Shown piece by piece: positions 36,656 to 45,749 of a DNA stretch of 64,000 nt. The DNA lies in the NCBI RefSeq assembly GCF_019879105.1, contig NZ_CP082247.1:496001-560000 (forward strand). Reading direction: 5' to 3'. The position numbers were made by a program, and so were the translations under genes. The DNA is from Natrinema sp. SYSU A 869 (lineage in GTDB: Archaea; Halobacteriota; Halobacteria; Halobacteriales; Natrialbaceae). A model generated the notes under the pieces. The model was not told the DNA's origin. It saw only the letters and a program-made list of their open reading frames with translations, and made no database searches. Position 1 is the first letter of the stretch; each line of letters opens with the position of its first letter.

Positions 36656-36949
36656 TCAATCATCTGCTGAATAGGCCCCGTCTCGTTTTCGAACACTCTC
36701 CACGCGTAAGATGCGTTCTTCCGATCAGAGTCGACACCCCAGTCGGTAGGTCCCGACTCGTAACTTCTTGTATGGGGAATTAGTCAATGGCTCGAGAAAA
36801 TCAGTTGGCTCGCGCCACTCCGAGGACACGACATCATCGAGTTTCGTGATGATCCGGTCCTGTGTTTCTGTAGGTAACTGCGCAAGTTGGTCTTCCGCTC
36901 GAGACGAAAATGCCCACTCCCAATCGTCATCACTCGTCGTCGGACCCAT
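36656..36949 (-). pseudogene. RelE/ParE-type toxin with in-frame TGA
   Basis: Begins at ATG 36949 and reads DDDWEWAFSSRAEDQLAQLP, QDRIITKLDDVVSSEWREPT, YKKLRVGTYRLGCRL, then a TGA at 36725-36727. After the TGA the same frame continues with SEERILRVESVRKRDGAYS, the normal last strand and catalytic region of RelE/ParE toxins, to the stop at 36656. So a single nonsense change removes the last 23 residues. The start overlaps the end of the ribbon-helix-helix antitoxin gene by 20 bp. Confidence 0.75.
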
Positions 36950-37205
36950 ATGCTGCTTTGATTTCCTCGCTCGAGCGGCTCTCACCGTCATCAAACTGTG
37001 CTTCACTAATTGCAAGGTCCTTCCAGAACCCAGCACCCTCCGGATGATTCACTGACTCTCGCAGTGCGTATCGAATAAACTCACTTCGACTGTTGAAGCC
37101 TCGCTCGCGCCACGTCTCATCGACGACTTCGCGGAATGACTGGGAAATCCGAAGGTTGATCCGTTCGATCTCCGGATCATCGTTGTTGCTTTCAGCTTCA
37201 GACAT
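36930..37205 (-). CDS. Ribbon-helix-helix antitoxin
   Basis: 91 residues from ATG 37205 (MSEAESNNDDPEIERINLRI). The RHH motif is IERINLRISQSFREVVDETW and FNSRSEFIRYALRESVNHPE, followed by an acidic toxin-binding tail (SEAQFDDGESRSSEEIKAAY). The longer in-frame start at 37316 has basic, Cys-rich residues unlike the rest and is rejected. Overlaps the RelE-like toxin downstream, whose gene now has a stop, so the antitoxin may persist alone. Confidence 0.8.
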   Translation of the reverse strand: MSEAESNNDDPEIERINLRISQSFREVVDETWRERGFNSRSEFIRYALRESVNHPEGAGFWKDLAISEAQFDDGESRSSEEIKAAYGSDDE

Positions 37206-37398
37206 ACGCCTGTACGTTCGTAGTACACACACAAAACAGTACCGTCGAGATTGCTGGAATCGGATCATGGCTACACTTCTCAATCGATCCGTACAACCAC
37301 ACAATGCGTTGGTCATCTGTCTGGTTGATTTCAGTCATCGTTGAACACCTCACCCCTCCGGGAGTCGATAAACCGGTCAGAGTGCTTTGGAACGGCCC

Positions 37399-38654
37399 TC
37401 AGTTGTCATTTCCGACGAACCGCCGTGCACGACCCCAGATAGAGTCACCGCCATCAGTACCCGCTTCATCCATCCCAAGGTTCGAAGACTGATCACGACG
37501 CTCGAGTACCTCTTGACAGTCACTGAGTTGCTCTCGAAGCGCTTCATTGGTCGCCTCGAGTTCGTCGATACGGTCATCTTTCTCCACCAGTGTTGCCTCG
37601 AGGTCGTCGACGCGGTCGGTCAACAGTCGATTTTTCTCGACCAGATACGCATGATTTTGCGCTGGTTCGTCATGACTGCCACGGTCGACGACTCGCTCTG
37701 TCTGGAACTCGTTTCACTCGAGTCGTCTCGAACATCTGGATCGTAGAACTCGGAAGTGTTCGCAATCGCTCGTTCGATGGTCTTCTCACCGTACGTCGAT
37801 CCATCAGCATAGTGGACCTCGTCCCATTTTTCGCGGAGAAGCCCTGACTGCCGAAAGAAGGCATCCACTCGAGTGTGGTCGCCGCCGGTCCAGAACGCCA
37901 GCAGATAGCACAGTGCCATATCGGCCTCCGACTGACTATCGTACCCAGCAGTCGAGCCACGCCATAATCGCTCGAATTTCTCACCGTTCGACGCGTTTCG
38001 GGCCTTCTCGAGAAGATCCTTGTCCTCGAGGTCAACGTCGATATCGACTACCTCGTCCGTCGGCACCTGTTCATCAGTCACGCCACGATGTCCGGATTCG
38101 GATTTCGCGTCAGTATCGGTATCTTGGACGTACTCCCGGTGGATCGCCTCGAGTGCATCCTGTCGACGAGCAACTCGACCAGGAGACTCCTCGAAGGTGT
38201 CACCGGTTACGGTGAAAAACCGGGCTGTGTCGTACAGTTCAATGCTTCCACGTCGATTCCGTCCATCCGGGAGTTCACCCTCGATGAGCACATGGAAGCC
38301 AGTTCCCGACGGAGAAATCTCCGTATAGGAATCAAGCCGCTCGATAATGTCCTGTGCCGCGTCGTCGACGTCCCCAGTCTCCGGATCTCGGCAGTCATCC
38401 AGATCCACGCCGACAATGGGACCGTCATCGGTAAACACGAATCCGACGCCATCCGCATCTCTCGAATTGGCGTACTCGAGCGCTGTCTCGAACGAAGCCC
38501 ATGTTTCGGGATCCGTCGAGGAGGCGAACTCACCACTCCCAGGTGTCACCGGGATCTTAGTCGGCTTCCCGTCTCGCAATTCTTCCCGCCAGCACACCCA
38601 CTGGTCACGCTTACGTAACTGCTCAGGGAGCACCGAAACCGTCCGTTCAGTCAT
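37399..38654 (-). CDS. Primase-polymerase-like protein with coiled-coil tail (frameshift near the end)
   Basis: From ATG 38654 (MTERTVSVLPEQLRKRDQWV). The N-terminal 170 residues match the NrS-1-type or bifunctional primase-polymerase fold of viral and plasmid proteins: QWVCWREELRDGKPTKIPVT, GVGFVFTDDGPIVGVDLDDC (paired acidic metal ligands), SYTEISPSGTGFHVLIEGEL, and YDTARFFTVTGDTFEE. A helical domain follows (KFERLWRGSTAGYDSQSEAD, LLAFWTGGDHTRVDAFFRQS). Near 37665 the frame changes to HAYLVEKNRLLTDRVDDLEA and a coiled coil ending RRFVGNDN at 37399. The catalytic domain is intact; only the tail is affected. It would start or copy DNA for the surrounding replicon. Confidence 0.75.
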
Positions 38655-39010
38655 CGCCGATCCGCCTCGTACTGCACGTCCATCTGGTCGCATACCACCC
38701 ATCAGTATGCTGATAAACATGCCATAGGCTGGTAGACTGTCCGTGACTCTGTCCAACGGGTGCAACCCGTTCTATACTAGTTGGTTTTGACCTTGGATTT
38801 GCCCTGAACATCGCTTCCGTGCTGCGGTTTTGCCCTGAACAATACTCAGATATCTGACCTGAACGCTTGATTTGCCCTGAACAGATCCGATTATATCCCC
38901 AGAATTGGCGGGTAGAAGGGCTAACGAGGGAGGGTCGAGATAGTGGCGATGATGCGGAGGTATCCAGAAGTCTCCCCTCTTGTACTACAGTCATAGTTAT
39001 GATATGAACC
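38655..39010. other. Intergenic region holding iteron-like repeats
   Basis: Separates the large ATPase gene from the primase-like gene; both are on the minus strand. Apart from the repeats at 38798-38882 nothing is evident. Confidence 0.5.
38798..38882. repeat. Iteron-like direct repeats TTTGCCCTGAAC
   Basis: TTTGCCCTGAAC occurs exactly at 38798-38809, 38829-38840 and 38871-38882, with a related TCTGACCTGAAC at 38853-38864. All are in the same orientation, in the gap upstream of the primase-like gene. Such clusters are binding sites for replication initiators, partition proteins or repressors. Confidence 0.7.
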
Positions 39011-42000
39011 TCATTCAAGGAGCCCTGATCCGTCTCTGGTTAGGTCGATACCAGTGTAGACAGTCACCAGATCGTCGCCGTCTCTGATACGGTCATTCTC
39101 ATACTCGACAACGTTCGCAAGCTTCCGACCGAACCAGCTCGCGTTTGTCCTGTCAATGTCGTGCTGATCAGTCCATCTCGAGTACGCCTGAAACAGTGTT
39201 GCCTTCGGTATCTGCGTACCATCAGCCTCCCTGATGTACATCGCTGCGAACGCCTCAATGCCGTCACTATCTGGTTCGATTTCCACGGACTCCTCTACTG
39301 ATGATCGTTCCCCTGCGGACGGGGACGACTCCGCAGTTTGGGAGTGCTCAACGGAAGGGGCATCCGGCCATAGCTCCTCATAGTCCGGTGATTCAGGTAG
39401 TTCCTGTGTGTCGCCCTGCTGGAAGAGTATGGGACTCCCGTCTGTGGGATGTATCAGGATGAGGTAGCTGTCGCGCGAATAGTTCGCGTCTGGCAGGTCA
39501 ATGTCAGGGAGGAACGGCCGCTTGATCGGCGTCCATTCTGTCTCGAACTCGTCTTTCGAGTCGTACGTCTGTGTCTCACCAGGTTGGTGGACGGTGTACT
39601 GACCGGATTCATGGTCGTAACTGTAGTAGGCCGGCACGTCATCTTTCGAGAGCGGGCCATCATCCGGTACACGGGTGAACTCTGTCTCACCGTCCGACAG
39701 CACGCGCTCATCGTTGTCACGTGTCCAGACAGTCCGATTCGCATCGGATGTATTGGGACGAACGGCGGTTACGCCACCGTGAGTTGTTGCGCCACCGCCG
39801 AAGGTTACGATCTCGTCGCAGTTGTAGAACAGCTCGGTACCATCTGCACGTTCACGCAGCGGTTCTGACAGGATATTTTCGACTCGTGACGCCCACTCTG
39901 TCTCAGGGTCACCAGGGCGGACGACGAAGATGGGGATTCGGTCTGATTCGTGAGCCCGTTTGAGATTCTGCAGGACCTTCGCAGGCCGATTCGGCGTCGT
40001 TGTCTCAGCCTCAATGTTGAACACACCGTCGTGGTCTGGATGAGTCGCAGTTGCGTCGGGCTGCTCACTCCCGTCCTGCTCGAGGATATTGACACTGAAT
40101 CCACGCTCTGTGAGCGCTACCTCAGTGTCCATGAGCACTGCATCATGGCTGGTTCCACCGGCCGACCCGACAGTTCCTGTCTCAGGCTGCACCAGTGTTT
40201 CTCCCTCGTCAGTGAGACGAGCAACGATCTCGTCATTCTGCAGTTCAACCTCAATCAACCGCGATGCGTCACGGATGTCCGGCAAGTCTTCATATGCATA
40301 GTTAATCTCAGGCTCGGTCTTCTCGAGACGGACCGAAAGTTCCTCGTCGACAGTAGTGACATTGACCCAGCCGTTTTCTGCCCGCACACCCTCCTGAATT
40401 TGGACCGTTCGAAGTAATTCTGCCATGGTCTCGTCGAGTATCTTCGTGGGATTAGCTGCCGCATTGGCGTCGCTGTAGATGAGATTTTGGAGGATTTCTG
40501 CATCCGTCAATGGCTCAGTCCCGTAGCGCTCTAAACTCTGTTCAACGACAGCACCAACAGCATCAATCGATCGAAGCGGTGGATACGGCGGGAATGAGTT
40601 GATGAGAACCGGTTCAGAGTACCGCCCACCGTCGAGCGGGAGTTTCGTCCAGGCCTTGTACTGATCAGTCGAGATCAGGTCCTCTGCCGTGTAGTCCTGA
40701 AAGCGTTTCATCAGGAGTCGGGCGTCGTCGACATCGTTGACCGAGAAGGCGAGGAGGGTATCACAGTTGTTCTGCATCGCTTTCAGCGTGTCCTCGTCAA
40801 ACTGAGAGGGATATTGAGAAGCGAGCGTCACCGACAGTCGCATTGACCGAGCACGAGCCAGCATTGACTCGATATCGAGATTGTCACTGGCGATGTCGTC
40901 GAACTCGTCACACAGGACGAAATAGGGGTCTGGATCCATGTCACGTTCGTACGACCGATGCTGAATGGCGCTCCAGAGATTACGCATCACGCCGAGCGTG
41001 ACCATCTTCTTGATGTCCGTATTCTCGACGGGCGTTCGGACAATAACGATCCGGTCGTTGTCGATGATGTCCCGAAAGTCGATGGTACTCTCGCGATGGG
41101 CGATGATTCGGCGAATTACCGAGTTCTCGACCCACGACTTGATCCGTTTCAGAAGTGGCCGGATCGTCTCTTCTTCCATATTCGCAATCTCGAGGCAGAA
41201 CTCTCTGATATAGGGATCCTCGACATCGAGCGCGAAGTCTTCGCGTCGCTCGGCGTTGAGCAACGTGAAGTACATATTGATAATGGAGAACGGTTTCTCG
41301 GATTTCATCATCGCCCGAGCCATCGACTCGGTGATCGCCTCCATATTGATGCCCCAGTAGTCAGACGTATCGAAGACCGCTTTCAGGTTCTCGACCCGGT
41401 TTTCGATCTCGTTTTCGAGTTCCTCGGTCGTCTCACACTCGGGAACCTCGAGGAAATTCATCCCGACCGTGTTCTCGTGGGTGGTCGATCCGGGCTCGAT
41501 CCAGACCACGTCCTCGAGACGGTGTTCGGGAAGCTTCCGAAGCAGTTCACGGGAGTCACGGCCCTTTGGATCGAAGTACACGAAGCCGTGGCCAGCGTAC
41601 GCCCACTGAACCATCATATTCAGGAGTGCTGTGGTTTTTCCATAGCCAGTGGTGCCCGTAATCCAGACATGGCGGAAGAGCGAGTCAAAGCGAAGTGGTG
41701 CTTCACGGAATCCAGTTTGGGGATCCTTATCGTAGCCGATCCAGAGCGGTGCAGATGAGGTATCGACACCTACCTCGAACATCTCGCGGATAAACGGTCC
41801 TGCGACAGTCCCCTCACGAGCCGTTTCAGTGATAGCTTGCTTCCCTCCAACGAAGCTAGTTTTCTGCTCAGTGATATCGTACGTCTCGCCGAGTCGGGAC
41901 TGGGGAGCTGGTGGTGAATCAGCCCCTGAGCCACTGTCACCAGTGGCTTGTGTCGCTGGCTTGGTTTCCGTCTCTTCCGTTGCTTCTCCGGACTTGTCGC

Positions 42001-42025
42001 GGTCAAAGAATCGATCAAACACCAT
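39011..42025 (-). CDS. VirD4/HerA-type DNA-pumping ATPase with C-terminal D5-like domain
   Basis: 1,004 residues from ATG 42025 (MVFDRFFDRDKSGEATEETE); GAGG stands 7-10 nt before this ATG. Walker A is HVWITGTTGYGKTTALLNMM (about residue 120), followed by GHGFVYFDPKGRDSRELLRK; Walker B is DPYFVLCDEFDDIASDNLDI and sensor regions include SMRLSVTLASQYPSQFDEDT. A long C-terminal region follows, whose last 80 residues (IEAFAAMYIREADGTQIPKA, YSRWTDQHDIDRTNASWFGR) resemble the winged helix at the end of viral D5-type primases. The protein probably moves DNA in conjugation or packaging, or acts at the replicon's DNA. Frame intact over 3 kb. Confidence 0.85.
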   Translation of the reverse strand: MVFDRFFDRDKSGEATEETETKPATQATGDSGSGADSPPAPQSRLGETYDITEQKTSFVGGKQAITETAREGTVAGPFIREMFEVGVDTSSAPLWIGYDKDPQTGFREAPLRFDSLFRHVWITGTTGYGKTTALLNMMVQWAYAGHGFVYFDPKGRDSRELLRKLPEHRLEDVVWIEPGSTTHENTVGMNFLEVPECETTEELENEIENRVENLKAVFDTSDYWGINMEAITESMARAMMKSEKPFSIINMYFTLLNAERREDFALDVEDPYIREFCLEIANMEEETIRPLLKRIKSWVENSVIRRIIAHRESTIDFRDIIDNDRIVIVRTPVENTDIKKMVTLGVMRNLWSAIQHRSYERDMDPDPYFVLCDEFDDIASDNLDIESMLARARSMRLSVTLASQYPSQFDEDTLKAMQNNCDTLLAFSVNDVDDARLLMKRFQDYTAEDLISTDQYKAWTKLPLDGGRYSEPVLINSFPPYPPLRSIDAVGAVVEQSLERYGTEPLTDAEILQNLIYSDANAAANPTKILDETMAELLRTVQIQEGVRAENGWVNVTTVDEELSVRLEKTEPEINYAYEDLPDIRDASRLIEVELQNDEIVARLTDEGETLVQPETGTVGSAGGTSHDAVLMDTEVALTERGFSVNILEQDGSEQPDATATHPDHDGVFNIEAETTTPNRPAKVLQNLKRAHESDRIPIFVVRPGDPETEWASRVENILSEPLRERADGTELFYNCDEIVTFGGGATTHGGVTAVRPNTSDANRTVWTRDNDERVLSDGETEFTRVPDDGPLSKDDVPAYYSYDHESGQYTVHQPGETQTYDSKDEFETEWTPIKRPFLPDIDLPDANYSRDSYLILIHPTDGSPILFQQGDTQELPESPDYEELWPDAPSVEHSQTAESSPSAGERSSVEESVEIEPDSDGIEAFAAMYIREADGTQIPKATLFQAYSRWTDQHDIDRTNASWFGRKLANVVEYENDRIRDGDDLVTVYTGIDLTRDGSGLLE

Positions 42026-42235
42026 TGTGTCCTCTGTTGACGTTGTGTTCAGTGGAAGCGCTGCTATCGGCAGATTGTCCGTATTGACCGAGGTCGGCGG
42101 GGACGCGGTCGCCACACTGCTAGTGGCTGGATTGTTGACCTAATCTGACCGAACAACCGGCGAGTCCGGGTCGAGAAACTGAATTCCGAATGAGGGCATT
42201 TGGTGACCGATTCGGATGACTCACGAGGTGAATTA

Positions 42236-42499
42236 TCACTCATAATGGTGGATATTTGGACGTCGTGTTCCCAGCAGCGTCTCGAGATCAACGATCTCAG
42301 TCGCTGATTCGGGCAGCTCATCCCACGTGGAGTTGCTCCCACGACGGGTGATATCACAATGGGCTATCAGCCCAGTCACCGCTTTGTAGGCCAGTCCAGA
42401 CGTATTGGGGCTGGTCGTCTGTCTGAGAAACCACGCGTCGGCAGTCTGGCCTACAGCTATCGTATTGAGTATGTTACCTAGTATTCCACTTAATCCCAT
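42236..42499 (-). CDS. Small hypothetical protein upstream of the ATPase
   Basis: 87 residues from ATG 42499 (MGLSGILGNILNTIAVGQTA), preceded by an AT-rich promoter-like stretch (42500-42545). Amphipathic N-terminus, then TADAWFLRQTTSPNTSGLAY and ATEIVDLETLLGTRRPNIHH. It ends in TATGAGTGA, where a further short frame (MSDNSPRESSESV) begins with overlap and leads toward the ATPase gene. Not recognised; probably part of the same operon. Confidence 0.5.
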   Translation of the reverse strand: MGLSGILGNILNTIAVGQTADAWFLRQTTSPNTSGLAYKAVTGLIAHCDITRRGSNSTWDELPESATEIVDLETLLGTRRPNIHHYE

Positions 42500-42549
42500 G
42501 TCTAAATCATGGATTTAATAGTTAGGATAAATAAATATTTCTATAGACT

Positions 42550-42696
42550 ATTACCGATATGAGTCCCATCGTACCATCCGAAGGTGAAGGTCTTGGTGAA
42601 TAAGTCGATGAACGACAACGAGGCATGGGCCGATCGCCACGAGGTGACCGAGCAGATCGAGGAGACGCTGTTGAATGCGCTGCACTGGGAAGACAT
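42550..42696 (+). pseudogene. Short coding remnant beside IS6 copy D
   Basis: One frame reads VNKSMNDNEAWADRHEVTEQ, IEETLLNALHWEDMNQ with strongly protein-like, GC-rich codons, and then enters the IS6 copy. No start or end is present. Not recognised. Confidence 0.3.
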
Positions 42697-43121
42697 GAAT
42701 CAACTTCGTCTCGAGATCTATTGCAGCATACAACCAAGACCACTCGCCGTTGATCTTGACAGCGGTTTCGTCAACAGCGGCCCGCGACGGCGTCGCCGTC
42801 CTCAGAACGCTTTGCGTTCTGATGGGTCGCACGAGAGCTCTGCTCTCGTGGACGTCGTCGGGTCGCGTCCACTGTCAGGCAGCCGATATACCCAGATCCA
42901 GACCGCTCCATGCGAACGCTCAACGCCTAATTCAGCGAGAATCGCTGTTGTCTCTCGAAGCGAACAACTAGTCTGGTGGAGACGGGCGTCGCCGTCCGCT
43001 CACGCTCCTAACATTGATCAAATTCCGCCGCGTAGCACTCGTTGAGCAGGTCTGCGAGCTGCATGTCCAAACTCGCTCTACGACCTGCTCGCTTCTCAAA
43101 CTGCGCTAACTAGACGGTGCC
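42697..43121 (-). mobile_element. IS6 family element, copy D, N-terminal half
   Basis: Begins at the terminal repeat at 43121 (GGCACCGTCTAGTTAG on the minus strand), carries damaged N-terminal transposase sequence, the same two hairpins as copy C (TCAGAACGC-AAA-GCGTTCTGA and CACGAGAGC-AGA-GCTCTCGTG), then VDETAVKINGEWSWLYAAID, and is cut at 42697. The catalytic C-terminus and right end are missing. Confidence 0.8.
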
Positions 43122-43458
43122 CCTTCTCAATAATTATCTGGAGCGTCATTATAAGATATTGATAAGCATTCGTGTGAAGGCCAAAATTGCTATGTATTGG
43201 AGTGAGAACGTAGCGTAAGTACTACCCACTATCGCATAACAGTCTACGTAACCTGTTACCTCAGTAGTCAACGAAAAGAAAACATGAGTAAGATAGATAT
43301 ACTTCTTATTCTCCTTATGATGCTGTTTTTAGTGGTCCTGTTCCTCGTAATGATTGTGAGTGATGCAGTCGCGGCATCGACACTTCCACTACTACCTCAG
43401 AAAAGCACCTACCCATCTTTCTGGAGTTTGGACATGCCCGAGGCTAAGTATCGTGGTC
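43122..43458. other. Leader region of the CNNM-like gene
   Basis: AT-rich. A short frame at 43284 begins MSKIDILLILLMMLFLVVLF and could encode a small membrane peptide, but it runs into the next gene in another frame and is not called. Confidence 0.3.
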
Positions 43459-44580
43459 ATGAATTTACTCGAAATCGGAGGCCGCTTGGTCGCTGGCCTC
43501 TTCCTGATCCTCACAAATGGATTTTTCGTCGCCATTGAGTTCGCGTTGACTCGTGCTCGACAGTTCACCGAAGAGGAGTTCGTCGGTGGTGATCCTGCCC
43601 TTGAGCGGGCGTGGGAGATGACCGATAATCTTGAACTCTATCTCACCACGTGTCAGGTCGGGATTACGGCCTCAAGTATCGCCGTTGGAATAGTCGCCGA
43701 ACCCGCACTAGCGGCCATTTTCGAGCCGCTCTTCGCAAATACGATGTTAGCCACGATCGGAAGCGGCGCAATCCTCGCCTTCCTCATTATCAACCTCGTC
43801 CATCTGACCCACGGTGAACAGACGCCGACGTATCTCGGCGTCGAACGATCACGGATGGTCTGTCGGTACGGGGCAACACCGTTATATTGGTTCCATTGGC
43901 TTATCTCGCCGGTCATTACGCTCGGCGATGGTATTGCGAAACTGACGCTCAAACTCTTCGGCATCGAGATGACCGGTGCCTGGCTTGAAACCGAAGAGGA
44001 TGTTATCGAGTCTCGTGCGGACCTCCGGAACCGACTCGGCTCGATCCTCGAAGAAGGTGACCTCTCCGAGGAACGCCGCGACGAGGTGATGAACGCGTTC
44101 CAGATCGGCGAACAGTCCGTCAGCGAGCTGATGGTGCCACCGAACGAGATCGTTGCACTGTCGACCGAGAACGACACTGAAACCAACTTCAGGAAGATGG
44201 AAGAACGTCCCCAGACTCGGTATCCACTGGTCGGCGAGGATCTAACCGATTTTCGTGGTATCGTCTATACGCCAATCCTCGTCAGGCACCGTGAGAAACT
44301 GGCCGACGGCACTGTCGACTTCGGCGAACTGGCAGCGCCGCCGATGACGTTCTCTCCCGACATAGACGTTAGTGACGCAGTCGACCAGTTTCAGACAGAA
44401 AATCAGGAACTCGCGCTGGTAATTGAAGACGGCGAGGAACAAAGTTCCTCGAGCAGTCGGACGCAGTCCGACGACGGCGAGGTCGTCGGACTCGTCACGG
44501 TAACCGATCTACTCGAGGCAGTGATGGGAGATATCGAGGATCCGCTCGATCAGGGACAGCTCGAGACAGCAGACCGCTGA
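43459..44580 (+). CDS. CNNM/hemolysin-type transporter with DUF21 and CBS domains
   Basis: 373 residues from ATG 43459 (MNLLEIGGRLVAGLFLILTN). The DUF21 membrane domain shows GFFVAIEFALTRARQFTEEE, YLTTCQVGITASSIAVGIVA and LVHLTHGEQTPTYLGVERSR. A paired CBS domain follows (VMNAFQIGEQSVSELMVPPN, TRYPLVGEDLTDFRGIVYTP, GLVTVTDLLEAVMGDIEDP). CNNM/CorB proteins export or balance magnesium, with CBS domains sensing ATP-Mg; the related HlyC/CorC family is often mislabelled hemolysin. The usual GEQVPK motif is GEQTPT here. UspA follows 80 bp downstream. Confidence 0.85.
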   Translation: MNLLEIGGRLVAGLFLILTNGFFVAIEFALTRARQFTEEEFVGGDPALERAWEMTDNLELYLTTCQVGITASSIAVGIVAEPALAAIFEPLFANTMLATIGSGAILAFLIINLVHLTHGEQTPTYLGVERSRMVCRYGATPLYWFHWLISPVITLGDGIAKLTLKLFGIEMTGAWLETEEDVIESRADLRNRLGSILEEGDLSEERRDEVMNAFQIGEQSVSELMVPPNEIVALSTENDTETNFRKMEERPQTRYPLVGEDLTDFRGIVYTPILVRHREKLADGTVDFGELAAPPMTFSPDIDVSDAVDQFQTENQELALVIEDGEEQSSSSSRTQSDDGEVVGLVTVTDLLEAVMGDIEDPLDQGQLETADR

Positions 44581-44660
44581 TCGGTCGTTGCAACTGTTGT
44601 CAGCCGGACCGATACCAAGCCCTTGCACACGGCCATTTTTTGCCCGCTAGGGTGGTACCG

Positions 44661-45098
44661 ATGGTCGTGTACGATGACATTTTGGTGCCGACGGACGGGA
44701 GCGAATCAAGTATGGCGGCAGTCGATCAGGCCGCCGCGATAGCAGAGAGTAGAGCGACGACGGTTCACTTCCTCCACGTGATAGACGTGGGAACGGAAAT
44801 GTCCGCAGGCGCGTCCGGGAGCATCGCACCCCAACTCACGGAGACGCTCGAGGAGGAAGCCGAATCCGCCCTCGATGACGCCGCGAACCGGGCCGAGGAG
44901 GCAAGGGTCAACTACGACCGAACTACTCGTGAGGGAAATCCGCACGAGGTGATCGAGGAATACGTCGCCGAACACGATATCGACCTCGTTGTTATGGGAG
45001 CGAGCGGTCGTTCTGGGTTGAAAGAACGTCTACTTGGCAGTACGTCTGATCGAGTCCTTCGTACAGTTGATACATCTGTATTGCTGGCGCGGCCTTGA
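44661..45098 (+). CDS. Universal stress protein UspA family
   Basis: 145 residues from ATG 44661 (MVVYDDILVPTDGSESSMAA). The ATP-binding signature G-x2-G-x9-G-S is GASGRSGLKERLLGST (about residue 115), with the usual end RVLRTVDTSVLLARP. The upstream in-frame ATG at 44640 gives a less typical start. The first 90 residues are nearly the same as the frameshifted UspA at 51888, so one is probably a duplicate of the other. Haloarchaeal UspA proteins are often linked to ion transport and stress. Confidence 0.92.
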   Translation: MVVYDDILVPTDGSESSMAAVDQAAAIAESRATTVHFLHVIDVGTEMSAGASGSIAPQLTETLEEEAESALDDAANRAEEARVNYDRTTREGNPHEVIEEYVAEHDIDLVVMGASGRSGLKERLLGSTSDRVLRTVDTSVLLARP

Positions 45099-45119
45099 AC
45101 ATGTCATGGGGTGTTGATC

Positions 45120-45560
45120 ATGCCGAAGGCCGTGCCCGGTGACAACGTCGGATTCAACGTCCGCGGCATCGGCAAGGGCGACATCCACCGCGGTAATGTC
45201 TGTGGTCCCGCCGATGATCCATCGAAGGTTGCTGAGACCTTCTAAGCCTAGATCGTCGTCATGCAGCACCCGAGCGTGATCACCGCCGGTTACACGCCGG
45301 TCTTCCACGCTCACACGGCACAGATCTCCTGTACGATCGAGTCCATCGATAAGAAGATGGATCCCTCGAGCGGCGAGGTCGCCGAGGAAGACCTCGACTT
45401 CATCCAGTCGGGCGACGCTGCTGTGGTCACGATCCGACCGCAGAAGCCCCTCAGTATCGAGCCATCTAGAGAGATTCCTGAGCTCGGAAGTTTCGCCATC
45501 CGCGCCATAGGGCAGACCATCGCAGTTGACAAGGTCCTTGAGGTCAATGAGGGGAATTGA
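45120..45560 (+). pseudogene. Translation elongation factor EF-1alpha, C-terminal fragment
   Basis: Reads [37 protein letters not shown], then TAA (45244-45246), GCC, TAG (45250-45252), and on to [60 protein letters not shown] and the C-terminus KVLEVNEGN. This is domains 2-3 of aEF-1alpha. The two stops stand where the family has Gln codons (FQAQIVV), CAA to TAA and CAG to TAG. The GTPase domain is missing. A functional gene must exist elsewhere. Confidence 0.85.
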
Positions 45561-45749
45561 CACTACCGAAGACAAGACAGTGATCTCGTTGTAACTAGAT
45601 TTGAGTATCGATGAGAGCCACATACTGATATCTCGTTGACCCGAGTAGAGGACCGGCTTCATGACTAGCACATGCAATACTCGAGGTAGCAATCAACCTG
45701 CTACCAGTCCGTTACTCCGATTCCGAGAGCAACTCGCCCACGTACTGAT

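Noticed and set aside
38647-39018. 123-residue minus-strand frame over the iteron region
   Set aside because: Poor composition and it overlaps repeated non-coding sequence.
43284-43538. Small hydrophobic frame MSKIDILLILLMMLFLVV
   Set aside because: The start is plausible, but it continues out of frame into the CNNM-like gene with basic residues; possibly a chance frame in AT-rich DNA.
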